Positions 25,980-36,095 of a DNA stretch of 64,000 bases are shown piece by piece (positions within the stretch are counted from its first letter, which is position 1; each line of letters starts with the position of its first letter). Origin of the DNA: Microbacterium murale (lineage in GTDB: Bacteria; Actinomycetota; Actinomycetes; Actinomycetales; Microbacteriaceae); the NCBI RefSeq assembly GCF_030815955.1, contig NZ_JAUSXK010000001.1, positions 3,844,001 to 3,908,000 of the forward strand, in the 5' to 3' direction. A program made the position numbers and the translations under genes. The notes under the pieces were generated by a model. The model was not told where the DNA came from and ran no database searches. It was given only the letters and a program-made list of their open reading frames with translations.

Positions 25980-26566
25980 GCGGAGCCCGGCGTGGCCGGC
26001 ATCTTCAGCGGGATCAGATCACGCGGTGGCATCGGAGCCCCACCACGGACCACGACGATCGAGCGGAACAGGTCCTCGATCTTGTCAGCGGCGTCCGGGT
26101 CGGAAGCTGCAGCTCCACCGATCACGCCGCGGAGAAACCATCGCGGGCCATCGACGCCGACGAAGCGCGCCAGCCGCAGTTCGGAACCCTCCGATGCCGG
26201 GCTGGGCACTTCGGCGAGCAATTCCTTGCCAAGCGGTCCTTCCCGCTCCTCCACACGTCCGCCCTGCTGGCGCACCTGGTCGATCAGTTGCGCGCGGGTC
26301 TCGTGCCAGAGGCCGAGCGTTCGGGGAGCCGCGAACGGCTGCACCTGGAGCGATGAGTCGGCATAGTCGAGTCCGACCGCGACGATGCGCTTGGTCTGCT
26401 CCTCGACTTCGAGTCGGAGATTCAGTCCCTCACGCGGAAGGATCTTGATTCCACCGAGGTCGATGTACGGGCGGATCGGGTTCGCTTCGGTTTCATCGAA
26501 CGGGCCCTCGGTCGAGCGGTTCGCTGGTGCCGACTTCGAAGGCGGCTGGGTGATCTCTTCAGTCAT
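25976..26566 (-). CDS. DUF3710 domain-containing protein
   Basis: The 196-residue soluble protein matches DUF3710, recognised by YIDLGGIKILPREGLNLRLEV, SSLQVQPFAAPRT and RFVGVDGPRWFLRGVIGGAA. It is conserved next to dut in actinobacteria, but no biochemical function is known. It overlaps dut upstream and DUF3159 downstream by 4 bp each (ATGA both times), so the three products are probably made in fixed proportion. Confidence 0.88.
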   Translation of the reverse strand: MTEEITQPPSKSAPANRSTEGPFDETEANPIRPYIDLGGIKILPREGLNLRLEVEEQTKRIVAVGLDYADSSLQVQPFAAPRTLGLWHETRAQLIDQVRQQGGRVEEREGPLGKELLAEVPSPASEGSELRLARFVGVDGPRWFLRGVIGGAAASDPDAADKIEDLFRSIVVVRGGAPMPPRDLIPLKMPATPGSA

Positions 26567-27036
26567 CTGCTGTTTCCTGCCTGTTCGGCGCCCTGCGCCG
26601 GCGCCTGATATCCAGTGGATCCGAACCCGTCCGCACCGCGCACGCTTTCCGGAAGCTCGTCGACCGGGATGAAGTTCGCACGTGTCACCGGCATGATGAT
26701 CAGTTGGGCGATCCGGTCCCCGACCGCCACATCGTACGCGCTCGAGCTGTCCGTGTTGAGCAGGCTCACTTTGATCTCACCGCGATATCCCGCGTCCACC
26801 GTGCCCGGTGCGTTCACGATCGTGATCCCGTGCTTGGCCGCGAGGCCGCTACGAGGTACGACGAACGCGGCGTATCCGTCCGGTAGCGCGATGCGGACTC
26901 CGGTGGGAACGAGGGCACGCTCTCCGGGCTCGAGGCGCACAGGCTCGGCGGCCACCAGATCGGCGCCGGCGTCACCCGGATGGGCGTAGTGCGGCGGCAC
27001 AGACGCGATAATGGGGAGATCAACGGAATCGCTCAC
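26563..27036 (-). CDS. dut: dUTP diphosphatase
   Basis: The 157-residue enzyme hydrolyses dUTP to dUMP, keeping uracil out of DNA. The five trimeric-dUTPase motifs are visible: HPGDAGADLVA, PRSGLAAKHG, NAPGTVDAGYRGE, RIAQLIIMP and the C-terminal ADGFGSTGY that closes over the active site. The start is a GTG with no Shine-Dalgarno sequence but with a -10 hexamer 6 nt upstream. It is divergent from the DUF3093 gene, with only 12 bp between start codons. Confidence 0.95.
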   Translation of the reverse strand: MSDSVDLPIIASVPPHYAHPGDAGADLVAAEPVRLEPGERALVPTGVRIALPDGYAAFVVPRSGLAAKHGITIVNAPGTVDAGYRGEIKVSLLNTDSSSAYDVAVGDRIAQLIIMPVTRANFIPVDELPESVRGADGFGSTGYQAPAQGAEQAGNSR

Positions 27037-27042
27037 CCCACG

Positions 27043-27048
27043 AGGCTA
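27043..27048 (-). promoter_or_regulatory. -10 element TAGCCT of dut
   Basis: On the minus strand the hexamer ends 6 nt before the dut GTG and directly abuts the ATG of the divergent DUF3093 gene. Confidence 0.5.
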
Positions 27049-27531
27049 ATGCAGAACGCCACTCCTGACACGCTCGTTCGCTATCGCGAACGTCTCTCGC
27101 CGAGCCTGTGGCTTCTGGTCACAGCCGCCGTCGCCGGCCCCATGGTGACACTCTCGTTCACTCCGCTGGGCTCACTGCCCGCACTGCTGCTCGGCGCCGC
27201 GGCCGCGGTGCTGCTGATCGGCACTCTGATCGCGGCGTCACCCGCGGTGCGTGTGACCGGCACCGTACTTCGCGCAGGGACGGCGCACATCGACGCTCGC
27301 TGGCTCGGCACCGGCGTGGCACTGGTCGGCGAAGACGCACGCCAGGCGCGAGGCACCGCGCTGCCCGCACGCGGCTGGCATCTGATCCGCGGCGGGATCG
27401 ACGGGGTGGTGGTCGTCCAGAACATCGACCCGAATGATCCCGCGACGAGCTGGACCATCTCGACGCGCACTCCGGACCGGCTGCTCGCTGCGATCCGTGA
27501 CGCGCAGGTCGCAGCATCCACGCACGCCTGA
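27049..27531 (+). CDS. DUF3093 family membrane protein
   Basis: The 160-residue protein begins with a short cytoplasmic tail and two close membrane helices (LWLLVTAAVAGPMVTLSF and ALLLGAAAAVLLIGTLI), then a soluble beta-rich domain containing VRVTGTVLRAGTAHI and HLIRGGIDGVVVV. This fits DUF3093. Function is unknown; pairing with dut is common in actinobacteria. ATG at 27049 is chosen as the earliest start before the helices that does not lie inside dut. A terminator hairpin follows at 27601. Confidence 0.8.
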   Translation: MQNATPDTLVRYRERLSPSLWLLVTAAVAGPMVTLSFTPLGSLPALLLGAAAAVLLIGTLIAASPAVRVTGTVLRAGTAHIDARWLGTGVALVGEDARQARGTALPARGWHLIRGGIDGVVVVQNIDPNDPATSWTISTRTPDRLLAAIRDAQVAASTHA

Positions 27532-27600
27532 CCCCGGAGCACCCCGGTTCAGAATGGTGCGGTAGCGCGCCGACCTGCCTGGCAGGCGCGTGAACGACAA

Positions 27601-27629
27601 CGCGCCCCAAGCCATGCGGCTGGGGCGCG
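27601..27629. terminator. Bidirectional terminator between convergent genes
   Basis: CGCGCCCC-A-AGCC pairs with GGCTGGGGCGCG around a 4-nt loop, with one bulged A. It sits between the stops of the DUF3093 and DUF4193 genes. Confidence 0.65.
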
Positions 27630-27649
27630 TGAACGCGGTGCGTCTGCGA

Positions 27650-27943
27650 TCAGGCAGCGCACTCCTTGCAAATCGGGCCTTCTGCGCCTTCGTGATCGAG
27701 CTGCGAGCGATGCTTCACGAGGAAACAGCTCATGCAGGTGAACTCGTCCTGCTGCGCGGGCAGCACGACGACATCGAGCTCAAGGTCGGAGAGGTCGGCA
27801 CCCGGGAGGTCGAAACTCGACGGGTTGTCGGAGTCCTCGTCGCCGGTCGTGCCGGACAGTTTGTCCGGGACACGCTCCTTGAGGGCTTCGATCGACTCGG
27901 AGTCGTCTTCGCTCTTTCGGGGGGCGTCGTAGTCGGTTGCCAT
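27650..27943 (-). CDS. DUF4193 zinc-ribbon-like protein
   Basis: The 97-residue protein begins MATDYDAPRK, has a long acidic, probably disordered N-terminal half and ends with two CxxC pairs (FTCMSCFLVKHRSQL and GPICKECAA) that can bind zinc. This matches DUF4193, widespread in actinobacteria and close to RbpA-sized proteins but distinct from them. The Met at 27943 is chosen because it is the conserved family start, with GGAG about 9 nt upstream. It is divergent from sepH across 198 bp in which I see no further gene. Confidence 0.85.
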   Translation of the reverse strand: MATDYDAPRKSEDDSESIEALKERVPDKLSGTTGDEDSDNPSSFDLPGADLSDLELDVVVLPAQQDEFTCMSCFLVKHRSQLDHEGAEGPICKECAA

Positions 27944-28141
27944 GCGGTAGATCTCCACTTTCATGGTGCTAGTGGGCGGTGCGCCGTCGGGTACGCGGCG
28001 GGCATAGTTTGCACGACGTGGAGACATTTAGCAAATGCCGCCACGCGCGACAGATCAAACTCACGGCACGCCCAGCGTATTCCCGGCTCTCACGGCCTCT
28101 CCGTGACACCATGATCGGACACCCATCAGAGGGGCATTCGC

Positions 28142-29200
28142 ATGGAAAACGTCACTATCGTCGGCACCGAAGACGACCTGCTGATCCTCGCCACCGGTTC
28201 CGGCGAGAGATTCGCGCTCGCCATCGACGACGTTCTGCAGCGTGAGATCCGCCGCGCGCGCCGTCGCGACACGGACGACGCACCGAAGATCAACGCGAGC
28301 CCTCGCGAGATCCAGGCTCACGTGCGCGCCGGGCTCTCCGCAGCCGAGGTCGCAGAACTTCTCGGCATCAGCCTCGACGACGTCTCTCGTTTCGAGGGAC
28401 CGGTGCTCGCGGAACGTGAGCACATCATCGGCCAAGCACTCGCCGTCCCGGTGCTCATCGGCAGCGAGGTCGAGCCCGATGCACAGCCCACCTTCGGCGT
28501 CGCGATCCACGCCAAGCTCGCAGACCTTCAGGCGTCTGCTGAGCGCTGGGCGAGCTGGAAGGACGACTCCGGCTGGATCATCAAGCTGGAGTTCGACGCG
28601 AACGATGTCTCGCACGACGCACGATGGAGCTTCGACCCGCGACGAAGCGCGCTTTCGCCGCTGAACGCCGATGCGACCCAGCTGTCACGTCAGGGATCTC
28701 TTCCCGAGGGACTCATCCCCCGCCTCCGAGCTGTCGACAGCGACCGCGCGGAGTCTCCGTACAAGGACGACAGCCGCTTCGACTCGGGTGCGTTCGGGCC
28801 GCGACTCCTGCCCGCTCCTGATGCCGACATCGAAGACCCTCAGCCTCCGGAACGCTCCAATGCCGCGGCACAGGCCGCAGCGATCAAGCGCGCGCCGGAC
28901 GAGTCGGTGACCAACGCTGAGACAGCGGATCTGCTCGAGGCTCTGCGCCGACGCCGTGGCCAGCGCGAGAGCGCACCCCTGCTCGATGACGAATCGTCGC
29001 AGCGCTCGGAGCGTGCGGAGGATTCCGGCCCGATAGCACTGTTCGAGTCTCTAGATCCGGAGTACGTGGAGCAGAGGCCGGCACGAACGCCTGACCCGGC
29101 ACCAGAGGATTCGACCCCCGAGAACTCCGGTCGTCGTCGCCGCCGCAATGCCATGCCATCGTGGGACGAGATCGTGTTCGGCGCTCGCACGGACGACTGA
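28142..29200 (+). CDS. sepH: Septation protein SepH
   Basis: The 352-residue protein has the SepH (DUF3071) N-terminal domain: VGTEDDLLILATGSGERFALAIDDVL and a helix-turn-helix-like LSAAEVAELLGISLDDVSRFEGPV. A long disordered linker leads to the conserved C-terminal tail MPSWDEIVFGAR. In Streptomyces and Mycobacterium, SepH binds FtsZ and stimulates its assembly. Here the linker is rich in Ser, Asp and Glu. AGAGGGG lies 7 nt upstream of the ATG. It is monocistronic. Confidence 0.93.
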   Translation: MENVTIVGTEDDLLILATGSGERFALAIDDVLQREIRRARRRDTDDAPKINASPREIQAHVRAGLSAAEVAELLGISLDDVSRFEGPVLAEREHIIGQALAVPVLIGSEVEPDAQPTFGVAIHAKLADLQASAERWASWKDDSGWIIKLEFDANDVSHDARWSFDPRRSALSPLNADATQLSRQGSLPEGLIPRLRAVDSDRAESPYKDDSRFDSGAFGPRLLPAPDADIEDPQPPERSNAAAQAAAIKRAPDESVTNAETADLLEALRRRRGQRESAPLLDDESSQRSERAEDSGPIALFESLDPEYVEQRPARTPDPAPEDSTPENSGRRRRRNAMPSWDEIVFGARTDD

Positions 29201-29224
29201 TCCGGCACGCGATACCGCGGTCGA

Positions 29225-30352
29225 TCAGACCGCGAAGGCCCCTCGCCGGATGTACGGGACCTGACGCTCCTCCGGCGTGAGTGCGCCGTGCTGGCCGATC
29301 ATGCCGCGCGCGCGCTGATCATCGGCCGTTCCGTCATAGAACGCTCTGTTGCCCCGCGCGATGACCAGCAGATCACCGATGCGGGACAACGCGTCGGGCG
29401 TCACCTCCGCACCGAACAGGCCTGCGCTCACGGCCTCCGAGCGGCTGAGAACGTCGGCGTCACCCTCGCTCGCGATGCGCCATGTCGCCACGATGCCCTG
29501 CGCGTCGGCGTCTGCTTCGAGATACACGTGCAGCATGCGGGGCTCTCCCCCGAAATGGCGCACCCCCTCGAAGCGAGGGTCACCCTCGTCGAGCACGACA
29601 TGCCGATGCGCGGGCACGTCGATCATGCCGTGATCCGCCGTGACGAGCACGCCGACCTGGCGCGGAGGGTTGATGGAGAGTGCGGCATCGATCTCTTCGA
29701 GCGCTGCGATCCATTCCGTCGAGGCGACGCCGTGCTTATGCCCTGCCTTGTCGACCTCGGGGAGGTAGCAGTAGACGAGTGAGCCAGGACTATCAGCGGC
29801 ACGCTGGTAGGCGACGGCCACACGCTCAGCGGGTGTCTTCGCCGCTATGAATTCGGCACCGCGCAGGGTCGCCTTCGTGAAACCGCTGGTCGCATAGGCG
29901 GCGACGCCGACCGCATAAGACCCGTGTCCGACCGCGGCGGCCCTCTCGAAAACTGTCGGCGTCGGCTGCCAGATGAGCGGATCGATCCCGTCGCACTCCC
30001 AGCCGGAGAGCTGGTTCACCAGCCTGTCGCGTGATCGGTCGAGCACCTGGTAACCGACCAGTCCGTGTTCGCCGGGCGCAAGACCCGTCAGAGTGCTTGT
30101 GAGCGCGGCCGCTGTGGTCGTCGGGAACACGGAATAGGCGACGTCCTTCTTGCCCAGGCCGGCCGTGAGGTGGCGGGCATGTCCCGCGTGTCCGCGCAGC
30201 TGTATCGCACCGAGTCCGTCGACGATGACGAGGACGACGGAGCGGGCAGGTCTGAGCGGCCCGTCCGCACCATTGAGCGCCGCGAGCAAGTCGTTCGCCA
30301 CCCCGGTCAGGCTCCGAGCCGAGGGGGGCGCTGACGGTAGAATCAGAGACAT
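29225..30352 (-). CDS. Alkaline phosphatase family protein (nucleotide pyrophosphatase/phosphodiesterase type)
   Basis: The 375-residue protein belongs to the alkaline-phosphatase superfamily. Metal-binding residues are seen in VLVIVDGLGAIQL, the Thr nucleophile in FPTTTAAALTSTLTG, and later metal ligands in YLPEVDKAGHKHG and TADHGMIDV. No signal peptide is visible, so it is probably cytoplasmic, hydrolysing phosphodiesters or phosphomonoesters of unknown identity. The ATG at 30352 begins MSLILPSAPPSAR; the longer frame is rejected. It is divergent from parC across 44 bp. Confidence 0.85.
   Translation of the reverse strand: MSLILPSAPPSARSLTGVANDLLAALNGADGPLRPARSVVLVIVDGLGAIQLRGHAGHARHLTAGLGKKDVAYSVFPTTTAAALTSTLTGLAPGEHGLVGYQVLDRSRDRLVNQLSGWECDGIDPLIWQPTPTVFERAAAVGHGSYAVGVAAYATSGFTKATLRGAEFIAAKTPAERVAVAYQRAADSPGSLVYCYLPEVDKAGHKHGVASTEWIAALEEIDAALSINPPRQVGVLVTADHGMIDVPAHRHVVLDEGDPRFEGVRHFGGEPRMLHVYLEADADAQGIVATWRIASEGDADVLSRSEAVSAGLFGAEVTPDALSRIGDLLVIARGNRAFYDGTADDQRARGMIGQHGALTPEERQVPYIRRGAFAV
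30338..30343 (+). promoter_or_regulatory. -10 element TAGAAT for parC
   Basis: The hexamer lies 53 nt before the parC ATG inside the short divergent region, and overlaps the 5' end of the phosphodiesterase-like gene. Confidence 0.4.
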
Positions 30353-30396
30353 CCGAGCCAGTCTTTCACAGGCCCAGCAACGTCCCCAGGAAGTCC

Positions 30397-32841
30397 ATGC
30401 CCCGCACTGAATCCGCCGAGCCCGTCGAGGAGCGCATCCAGGACATCGATCTGTCCACCGAGATGCAGGGATCATTCCTCGAGTACGCCTACTCGGTGAT
30501 CTATTCCCGCGCGCTCCCGGATGCTCGCGACGGCCTCAAGCCCGTGCAGCGTCGCATCCTGTACCAGATGGCAGAGATGGGGCTGCGCCCCGAACGCGGC
30601 CATGTCAAGAGCGCTCGCGTCGTCGGCGAAGTGATGGGAAAGCTGCATCCTCACGGCGACTCCGCCATCTACGACGCACTCGTGCGTCTCTCGCAGGACT
30701 TCGCACTTCGCGTCCCACTCGTCGACGGTCACGGAAACTTCGGCTCGCTCGACGACGGCCCTGCCGCATCGCGGTATACAGAGGCCCGCCTCGCGCCGGC
30801 GTCACTCGCCCTCACCGAGAATCTCGACGAAGACGTCGTCGATTTCGTCCCGAACTACGACGGTCAGTTCCAGCAGCCTTCGGTGCTGCCTGCAGCGTTC
30901 CCCAATCTGCTGGTCAACGGCGCGAGCGGCATCGCGGTCGGCATGGCCACGAACATGGCACCGCACAACCTCATCGAAGTCGTGGCGGCGGCGATTCACC
31001 TGCTGGAGAATCCGGATGCCACGCTCGATGAGCTGATGGAGTTCGTCCCGGGGCCGGATTTCCCCTCCGGCGGCATCATCATGGGGCTGGACGGCATCAA
31101 GGACGCCTATTCCAACGGCCGCGGCGCGTTCAAGGTGCGCGGCAAGGTCTCGGTCGAATCCATCGGCCCCCGCCGTACCGGCATCATCGTCACCGAACTG
31201 CCGTACATGGTGGGGCCTGAGCGCCTGATCGAGAAGATCCGCGATGCCGTGCAGGCGAAAAAGCTGCAGGGCATCAGCGACGTCAACGACCTCACCGATC
31301 GTCAGCACGGTCTACGCGTCGCGATCGGCATCAAGACCGGGTTCGACCCGAACGCCGTGCTCGAGCAGCTCTACCGGTTGACGCCGCTGGAAGACTCCTT
31401 CAACATCAACAACGTCGCGCTCGTCGAGGGACAGCCGCGCACCCTCGGCCTCAAGGAGATGCTCAGCGTCTACGTTGGCCACCGGCTCGAGGTCATCACG
31501 CGACGCAGCCGGTACCGACTGGCCCGCAGGGAAGAGCGTCTGCACCTCGTCGAGGGTCTGCTCGTCGCGATCCTCGACATCGACGAGGTCATACAGGTCA
31601 TCCGCTCCTCGGATGACTCCGAGCAAGCGCGCTCACGACTGCGCGCGGTGTTCGATCTCTCTGAGGCACAGGCCGAGTACATCCTCGAGCTTCGCCTGCG
31701 CAGACTGACGAAGTTCTCCCGTGTCGAACTGGAGACCGAGCGGGACGCGCTGCTGGCGGAGATCGCCCAGCTCCGAGAACTGCTCGGCAGCGACATGCTG
31801 CTGCGTGCACAGGTCGCGAAAGAACTGGATGCCGCGGCCGAGGCGTACGGCACGCCGCGACGCACGCTGCTGATGAACGGCAAGCCCGTTGCACCCCGCC
31901 GCGCGAAGCCCGGTGAGGCCGACCTGCAGATCGCCGACGCGCCGACCGTCCTCGCCCTGTCGACGACCGGTCGCGCGGTACGTGTGGACCTGGCCGAAGG
32001 GCAGGAGCTGAGCCGTCCGGCGCGACGCAGCAAGCACGATGCCATCCTCTCGACGATGACCACCACCGTGCGTGGAGAGGCCGGCGCCATCACGACCACC
32101 GGACGGCTGCTGCGCTTCTCCCCCGTCGATCTGCCCTCCGTCCCCGGCACGTCGGTGCAGCTGGCCGCCGGCACACCGCTGCGCGATTACCTGGGCATCA
32201 CCGCTCGCTCGGAGAAGGTGCTCGCGCTGGTGGACCTCTCCTCGGAGGTGCCCGTCGCGTTGGGTACCGCACAAGGAACGGTCAAACGTATCGTGCCGTC
32301 CACACTGCCCGTGCGCCCCGAGATCGAGGTCATCTCCCTGAAGCCCGGCGACGCAGTCGTCGGCGCAGCCGTCGCCGCGGACGATGCCGAGATGGTCTTC
32401 GTCACCACGGATGCTCAGCTGCTTCACTTCGCCGCTTCCGCGGTTCGTCCGCAGGGCGCAGCAGCCGGAGGAATGGCGGGTATCAAGCTCAGCTCGGGCG
32501 CAGCGGTTCTCTTCTTCGGCGCCACGCCTGCGACGGAAGACGTGACTGTCGCCACCGTCTCCGGCGCCGAAGGCGTGATCCCCGGAACGGATGCCGGACG
32601 CGCCAAGATCTCCGTCTTCACGGAGTTCCCGGCCAAGGGACGAGGCACCGGCGGGGTTCGCGCACATTCGTTCCTCAGGGGCGAAGATCGTCTCACCGTG
32701 GCATGGGTGGGCGCAGCGCCTGCCTATGCGGTCGGTACTGACGGCGCCGTGCGCAAGCTGCCAGAGACCCCGGCCAAGCGCGATGCTTCCGGTCAGCTGA
32801 TCGACGGTGTGATCGGATCGATCGGCCGCCCTGTCATCTGA
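30397..32841 (+). CDS. parC: DNA topoisomerase IV subunit A type (GyrA/ParC family)
   Basis: The 814-residue type IIA topoisomerase subunit cuts and rejoins DNA through Tyr127 ([12 protein letters not shown]). The quinolone-binding region [14 protein letters not shown] has Ser89 and Asp93, the residues of drug-sensitive enzymes. The C-terminal part (from about 500) is a beta-pinwheel with repeats such as [13 protein letters not shown] and [13 protein letters not shown]; the GyrA-box typical of gyrase is not obvious. parE lies 1 kb away on the opposite strand. ParC is preferred over GyrA because of that and because gyrA is normally near dnaA; this is inference. Confidence 0.88.
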   Translation: MPRTESAEPVEERIQDIDLSTEMQGSFLEYAYSVIYSRALPDARDGLKPVQRRILYQMAEMGLRPERGHVKSARVVGEVMGKLHPHGDSAIYDALVRLSQDFALRVPLVDGHGNFGSLDDGPAASRYTEARLAPASLALTENLDEDVVDFVPNYDGQFQQPSVLPAAFPNLLVNGASGIAVGMATNMAPHNLIEVVAAAIHLLENPDATLDELMEFVPGPDFPSGGIIMGLDGIKDAYSNGRGAFKVRGKVSVESIGPRRTGIIVTELPYMVGPERLIEKIRDAVQAKKLQGISDVNDLTDRQHGLRVAIGIKTGFDPNAVLEQLYRLTPLEDSFNINNVALVEGQPRTLGLKEMLSVYVGHRLEVITRRSRYRLARREERLHLVEGLLVAILDIDEVIQVIRSSDDSEQARSRLRAVFDLSEAQAEYILELRLRRLTKFSRVELETERDALLAEIAQLRELLGSDMLLRAQVAKELDAAAEAYGTPRRTLLMNGKPVAPRRAKPGEADLQIADAPTVLALSTTGRAVRVDLAEGQELSRPARRSKHDAILSTMTTTVRGEAGAITTTGRLLRFSPVDLPSVPGTSVQLAAGTPLRDYLGITARSEKVLALVDLSSEVPVALGTAQGTVKRIVPSTLPVRPEIEVISLKPGDAVVGAAVAADDAEMVFVTTDAQLLHFAASAVRPQGAAAGGMAGIKLSSGAAVLFFGATPATEDVTVATVSGAEGVIPGTDAGRAKISVFTEFPAKGRGTGGVRAHSFLRGEDRLTVAWVGAAPAYAVGTDGAVRKLPETPAKRDASGQLIDGVIGSIGRPVI

Positions 32842-32871
32842 CTCGAACTGGAACGTCGCCGACGAGTACTT

Positions 32872-33837
32872 TCAGTCGCTCTCGGCGGCGTCCGTTCCGA
32901 GTTCTCCGAGACCTTCTTCGATGATCCTCGCAACGGTCTCGGCGTAGGCCCCGTCCGGATCCAGATCCGGATCGAAGACGGTGACAGAGGCGCCCCACGC
33001 CCGCGGAGCGAGGCCCCTGAGCAGGGCGATGAGCTCGTCCGGTGCCAGACCGCCCGGATCAGGGCTGTCGACAGCGGGCATGTGCTCAGGATCGAGCACA
33101 TCCACATCGACCTGAAGCCAGAAGCCTCGTTCCAGGTCGGGCACGGCGAGGATCTGTGCGGCGGCGCGCACACCGCCGTGCAGGATCACACGGTCCGCCG
33201 GAATCGTCATCGCGATCAGAGCCGACAGTTCGGCGACGTCTTCATCTTCACGCCGGCATCCGACGTGCGCAGTGGCGTTCGCCTCGAAGTAGGGTCCGAG
33301 ACCGTCGACGTCGGCGATCTCGGGGAGGTGAAGCCCGAGAGCAGCCGCGAGGTCCTCACCGGCGAGGCTCCCATACATGTCGCTGTTTCCCGGATGCCGG
33401 AAGTCGGTGTGCCCGTCGACGTGCACGAGCCCTCCACCGCCCGACACCTTGGACGCCATTCCGGCAGCGACGAGCAGGCTGCAGTCGCCGCCGAGCACGA
33501 GAGGGGCGTATCCCGCGCTGCAGGCTTCGACGATGCGGTGCGCCAGGAGCCTCGCGTGGTAGACGATCGCACCCTGATTGCGTACGGTGCCAGGGGCACG
33601 ACTCGCGCCGTCGTCCACATAACGGCCCGGCAGCACCACACCCCAATCGACAGCTCCGCGGCCGAGCAGCGTCTCGTGCAGGCCCGCCTCGCGCAACGCC
33701 TCGGGCGCCTTGGCCGTGCCGGGGACCGCACCCGGCTGCGGGGGCCGCAGACCGAGATTCGACGGGGCGGAGATCAGCGCGATCACAGGGGCGTTGTCCC
33801 CCGTATCGCCGTCACTCTCCCGCCGACTCGTCGTCAC
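32872..33837 (-). CDS. Arginase/agmatinase/formiminoglutamase family protein
   Basis: The 321-residue protein is an ureohydrolase-fold enzyme. The dinuclear metal ligands are seen as His in GGDCSLLVAAG context, the DGHTD motif in LVHVDGHTDFRHP, and DVDVLDP in LQVDVDVLDPEHMP. The substrate is uncertain; arginase proper usually has DAHxD. The GTG at 33837 overlaps the parE stop (GTGA), implying coupling; a GTG at 33786, just before IALISAPSNLGL, is an alternative. Its C-terminus faces the convergent parC stop. Confidence 0.85.
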   Translation of the reverse strand: MTTSRRESDGDTGDNAPVIALISAPSNLGLRPPQPGAVPGTAKAPEALREAGLHETLLGRGAVDWGVVLPGRYVDDGASRAPGTVRNQGAIVYHARLLAHRIVEACSAGYAPLVLGGDCSLLVAAGMASKVSGGGGLVHVDGHTDFRHPGNSDMYGSLAGEDLAAALGLHLPEIADVDGLGPYFEANATAHVGCRREDEDVAELSALIAMTIPADRVILHGGVRAAAQILAVPDLERGFWLQVDVDVLDPEHMPAVDSPDPGGLAPDELIALLRGLAPRAWGASVTVFDPDLDPDGAYAETVARIIEEGLGELGTDAAESD

Positions 33838-35912
33838 GCGTCGATCGACTCCCGCGAGAGCTGATCGGACGAATCGATGATGAACTCGCGCCGAGGGGCG
33901 ACTTCGTTGCCCATGAGCAGTTCGAACACGCGGCCGGCGGCCTCGGCATCCTCCATGCGCACGCGACGAAGCAGGCGACCGCCACGATCCATCGTCGTGT
34001 TCGCCAGCTGATCGGCATCCATCTCGCCGAGGCCCTTGTATCGCTGGATCGGCTCGTGCCACCGCTTGTTCGCCTTGCGCAGCTTCGCCAGCAGTGTGTG
34101 CAGCTCCTGCTCGGTGTACGTGTAGATGGTCTCGTTCGGCTTCGAGCCGGGATTCATCACGATGACGCGGTGCAGCGGGGGCACAGCGGCGAACACACGC
34201 CCCTCTTCGATCAACGGGCGCATGTAGCGGAAGAAGAGCGTGAGCAGCAGTGTGCGGATGTGCGCGCCGTCGACGTCGGCGTCGCTCATCAGGATGATCT
34301 TGCCGTAGCGGGCCGCGTCGATATCGAACGTGCGGCCCGATCCAGCACCGATCACCTGGATGATCGAGGCGCACTCGGTGTTCGACAGCATGTCGCCGAT
34401 GGAGGCCCGCTGGACGTTGAGAATCTTGCCACGGATCGGCAGCAGCGCCTGCACTTCGCTGTCGCGCGCTCGTCGAGCCGTGCCGAGTGCGGAGTCGCCC
34501 TCGACGATGAACAGCTCGCTGCGTGCGACGTCATTCGAGCGGCAGTCGACGAGCTTCGCCGGAAGCGAGGAGGATTCCAACGCGTTCTTGCGACGCTGCG
34601 TCTCTTTGTGCGCGCGTGCGGAGATGCGCGCCTTCATCTCGGAGACGACCTTGTCCAGCAGCTGGCTCGCCTGGTTCTTGTCGTCTCGCTTGGTGGAGGT
34701 GAACCGTGCCCCGAGCTCTTTTCGGAGCACCTGAGCGACGACCTGGCGCACGGCAGGAGTGCCGAGAACTTCCTTCGTCTGGCCCTCGAACTGCGGCTCA
34801 GGAACCTCGACTGTCAGCACCGCGGTGAGGCCGGCCAGCACATCGTCCTTCTCGACCTTGTCGTTTCCGACTTTGAGTCGGCGCGCGTTCTGCTCGACCT
34901 GAGAGCGCAGCACCTTCAGCAGCTCCTGCTCGAACCCCTGCTGGTGTGTACCGCCCTTCGGCGTGGCGATGATGTTGACGAATGAGCGGGATACCGTCTC
35001 ATAGCCGGTTCCCCAGCGCATCGCTATGTCGACGCGGCATTCGCGCTCGACCTCCTGCGAAGTCATATGCCCGTTCGCCTGGAGCACCGGAACGGTCTCC
35101 TTGAAGGTTCCCATGCCCTGGATGCGCCACGTGTCGGTGATGGGCGCGTCGACGGCCAGATAGTCGACGAACTCCGAGATCCCTCCGTCATAGCGATACG
35201 ACGTCTCGACGCTCTCTTCGCCGCGTTCATCACGCACGACGATCTCGAGCCCTGGAACAAGGAACGCCGTCTGACGTGCGCGGTTCTCGAGTTCGGCGAG
35301 CTGGAAGGCGGCATCCTTCGTGAAGATCTGGCGATCCGCCCAGTACCGCACCCTCGTACCGGTGACACCGCGGGGTGCTTTGCCCGCGATCCTCAGTTCG
35401 CTGCTCTTCTCGAATGGCGCGAACGGCGCATCCGGACGCTTCTCGCCCGAATCCTTGAAGTTGCCGGGCTCGCCGCGGTGGAACGACATCGCATAGGTCT
35501 TCCCGCCGCGATCGACCTCCACGTCGAGGCGCTCCGAGAGAGCGTTCACGACCGAGGCACCGACGCCGTGCAGACCACCGGATGCCGCATACGAGCCGCC
35601 GCCGAACTTTCCGCCGGCGTGGAGCTTGGTGTAGACGACCTCGACGCCGGTCAGTCCCGTGCGCGGTTCGATATCCACCGGGATACCGCGGCCCTTGTCA
35701 TGCACTTCGACGCTGCCGTCCGCGTGCAGGATGACATCGATACGCGTGCCGTTGCCTCCGACGGCTTCATCGACAGAGTTGTCGATGATCTCCCACAGGC
35801 AATGCATGAGGCCGGGGGATCCGTTGGATCCGATGTACATGCCTGGGCGCTTGCGGACCGCTTCGAGGCCTTCAAGCACCTGAAGATGATGGGCGGAATA
35901 CTCAGCGGTCAC
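33834..35912 (-). CDS. parE: DNA topoisomerase IV subunit B type (GyrB/ParE family)
   Basis: The 692-residue ATPase subunit pairs with the ParC-like protein. It has the GHKL ATP site (EIIDNSVDEAVGGNG and SGGLHGVGASVVNALS), the transducer Lys loop and the TOPRIM motifs (LFIVEGDSALG and MSDADVDGAHIRTLLL), ending with the QRYKGLGEM segment. Length fits ParE/GyrB of actinobacteria. The GTG at 35912 (VTAEYSAHHLQVLEGL) is chosen; the longer frame is unconserved. The arginase-family gene is translationally coupled downstream. Confidence 0.92.
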   Translation of the reverse strand: MTAEYSAHHLQVLEGLEAVRKRPGMYIGSNGSPGLMHCLWEIIDNSVDEAVGGNGTRIDVILHADGSVEVHDKGRGIPVDIEPRTGLTGVEVVYTKLHAGGKFGGGSYAASGGLHGVGASVVNALSERLDVEVDRGGKTYAMSFHRGEPGNFKDSGEKRPDAPFAPFEKSSELRIAGKAPRGVTGTRVRYWADRQIFTKDAAFQLAELENRARQTAFLVPGLEIVVRDERGEESVETSYRYDGGISEFVDYLAVDAPITDTWRIQGMGTFKETVPVLQANGHMTSQEVERECRVDIAMRWGTGYETVSRSFVNIIATPKGGTHQQGFEQELLKVLRSQVEQNARRLKVGNDKVEKDDVLAGLTAVLTVEVPEPQFEGQTKEVLGTPAVRQVVAQVLRKELGARFTSTKRDDKNQASQLLDKVVSEMKARISARAHKETQRRKNALESSSLPAKLVDCRSNDVARSELFIVEGDSALGTARRARDSEVQALLPIRGKILNVQRASIGDMLSNTECASIIQVIGAGSGRTFDIDAARYGKIILMSDADVDGAHIRTLLLTLFFRYMRPLIEEGRVFAAVPPLHRVIVMNPGSKPNETIYTYTEQELHTLLAKLRKANKRWHEPIQRYKGLGEMDADQLANTTMDRGGRLLRRVRMEDAEAAGRVFELLMGNEVAPRREFIIDSSDQLSRESIDA

Positions 35913-35920
35913 AATCCTCA

Positions 35921-35926
35921 ATTCTA
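35921..35926 (-). promoter_or_regulatory. -10 element TAGAAT for parE
   Basis: On the minus strand the hexamer ends 8 nt before the parE GTG, so any 5' leader would be one or two nucleotides or absent; a GAGG lies in between. Confidence 0.45.
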
Positions 35927-36095
35927 TTCGCGGCGACCGGCGAACCGTCGCAGACACTCCCCTCGTGCCCCAGTCGGACTGCTTCGGCGTACGCGCTGAG
36001 CGAAACACGCCGCCCAGCGGGCATGACTATCAGTCAGCCGTGGTTGTATTGAGAACATTCCCACTGGAGATGCCGATACCCGAGGAGGCACCGAG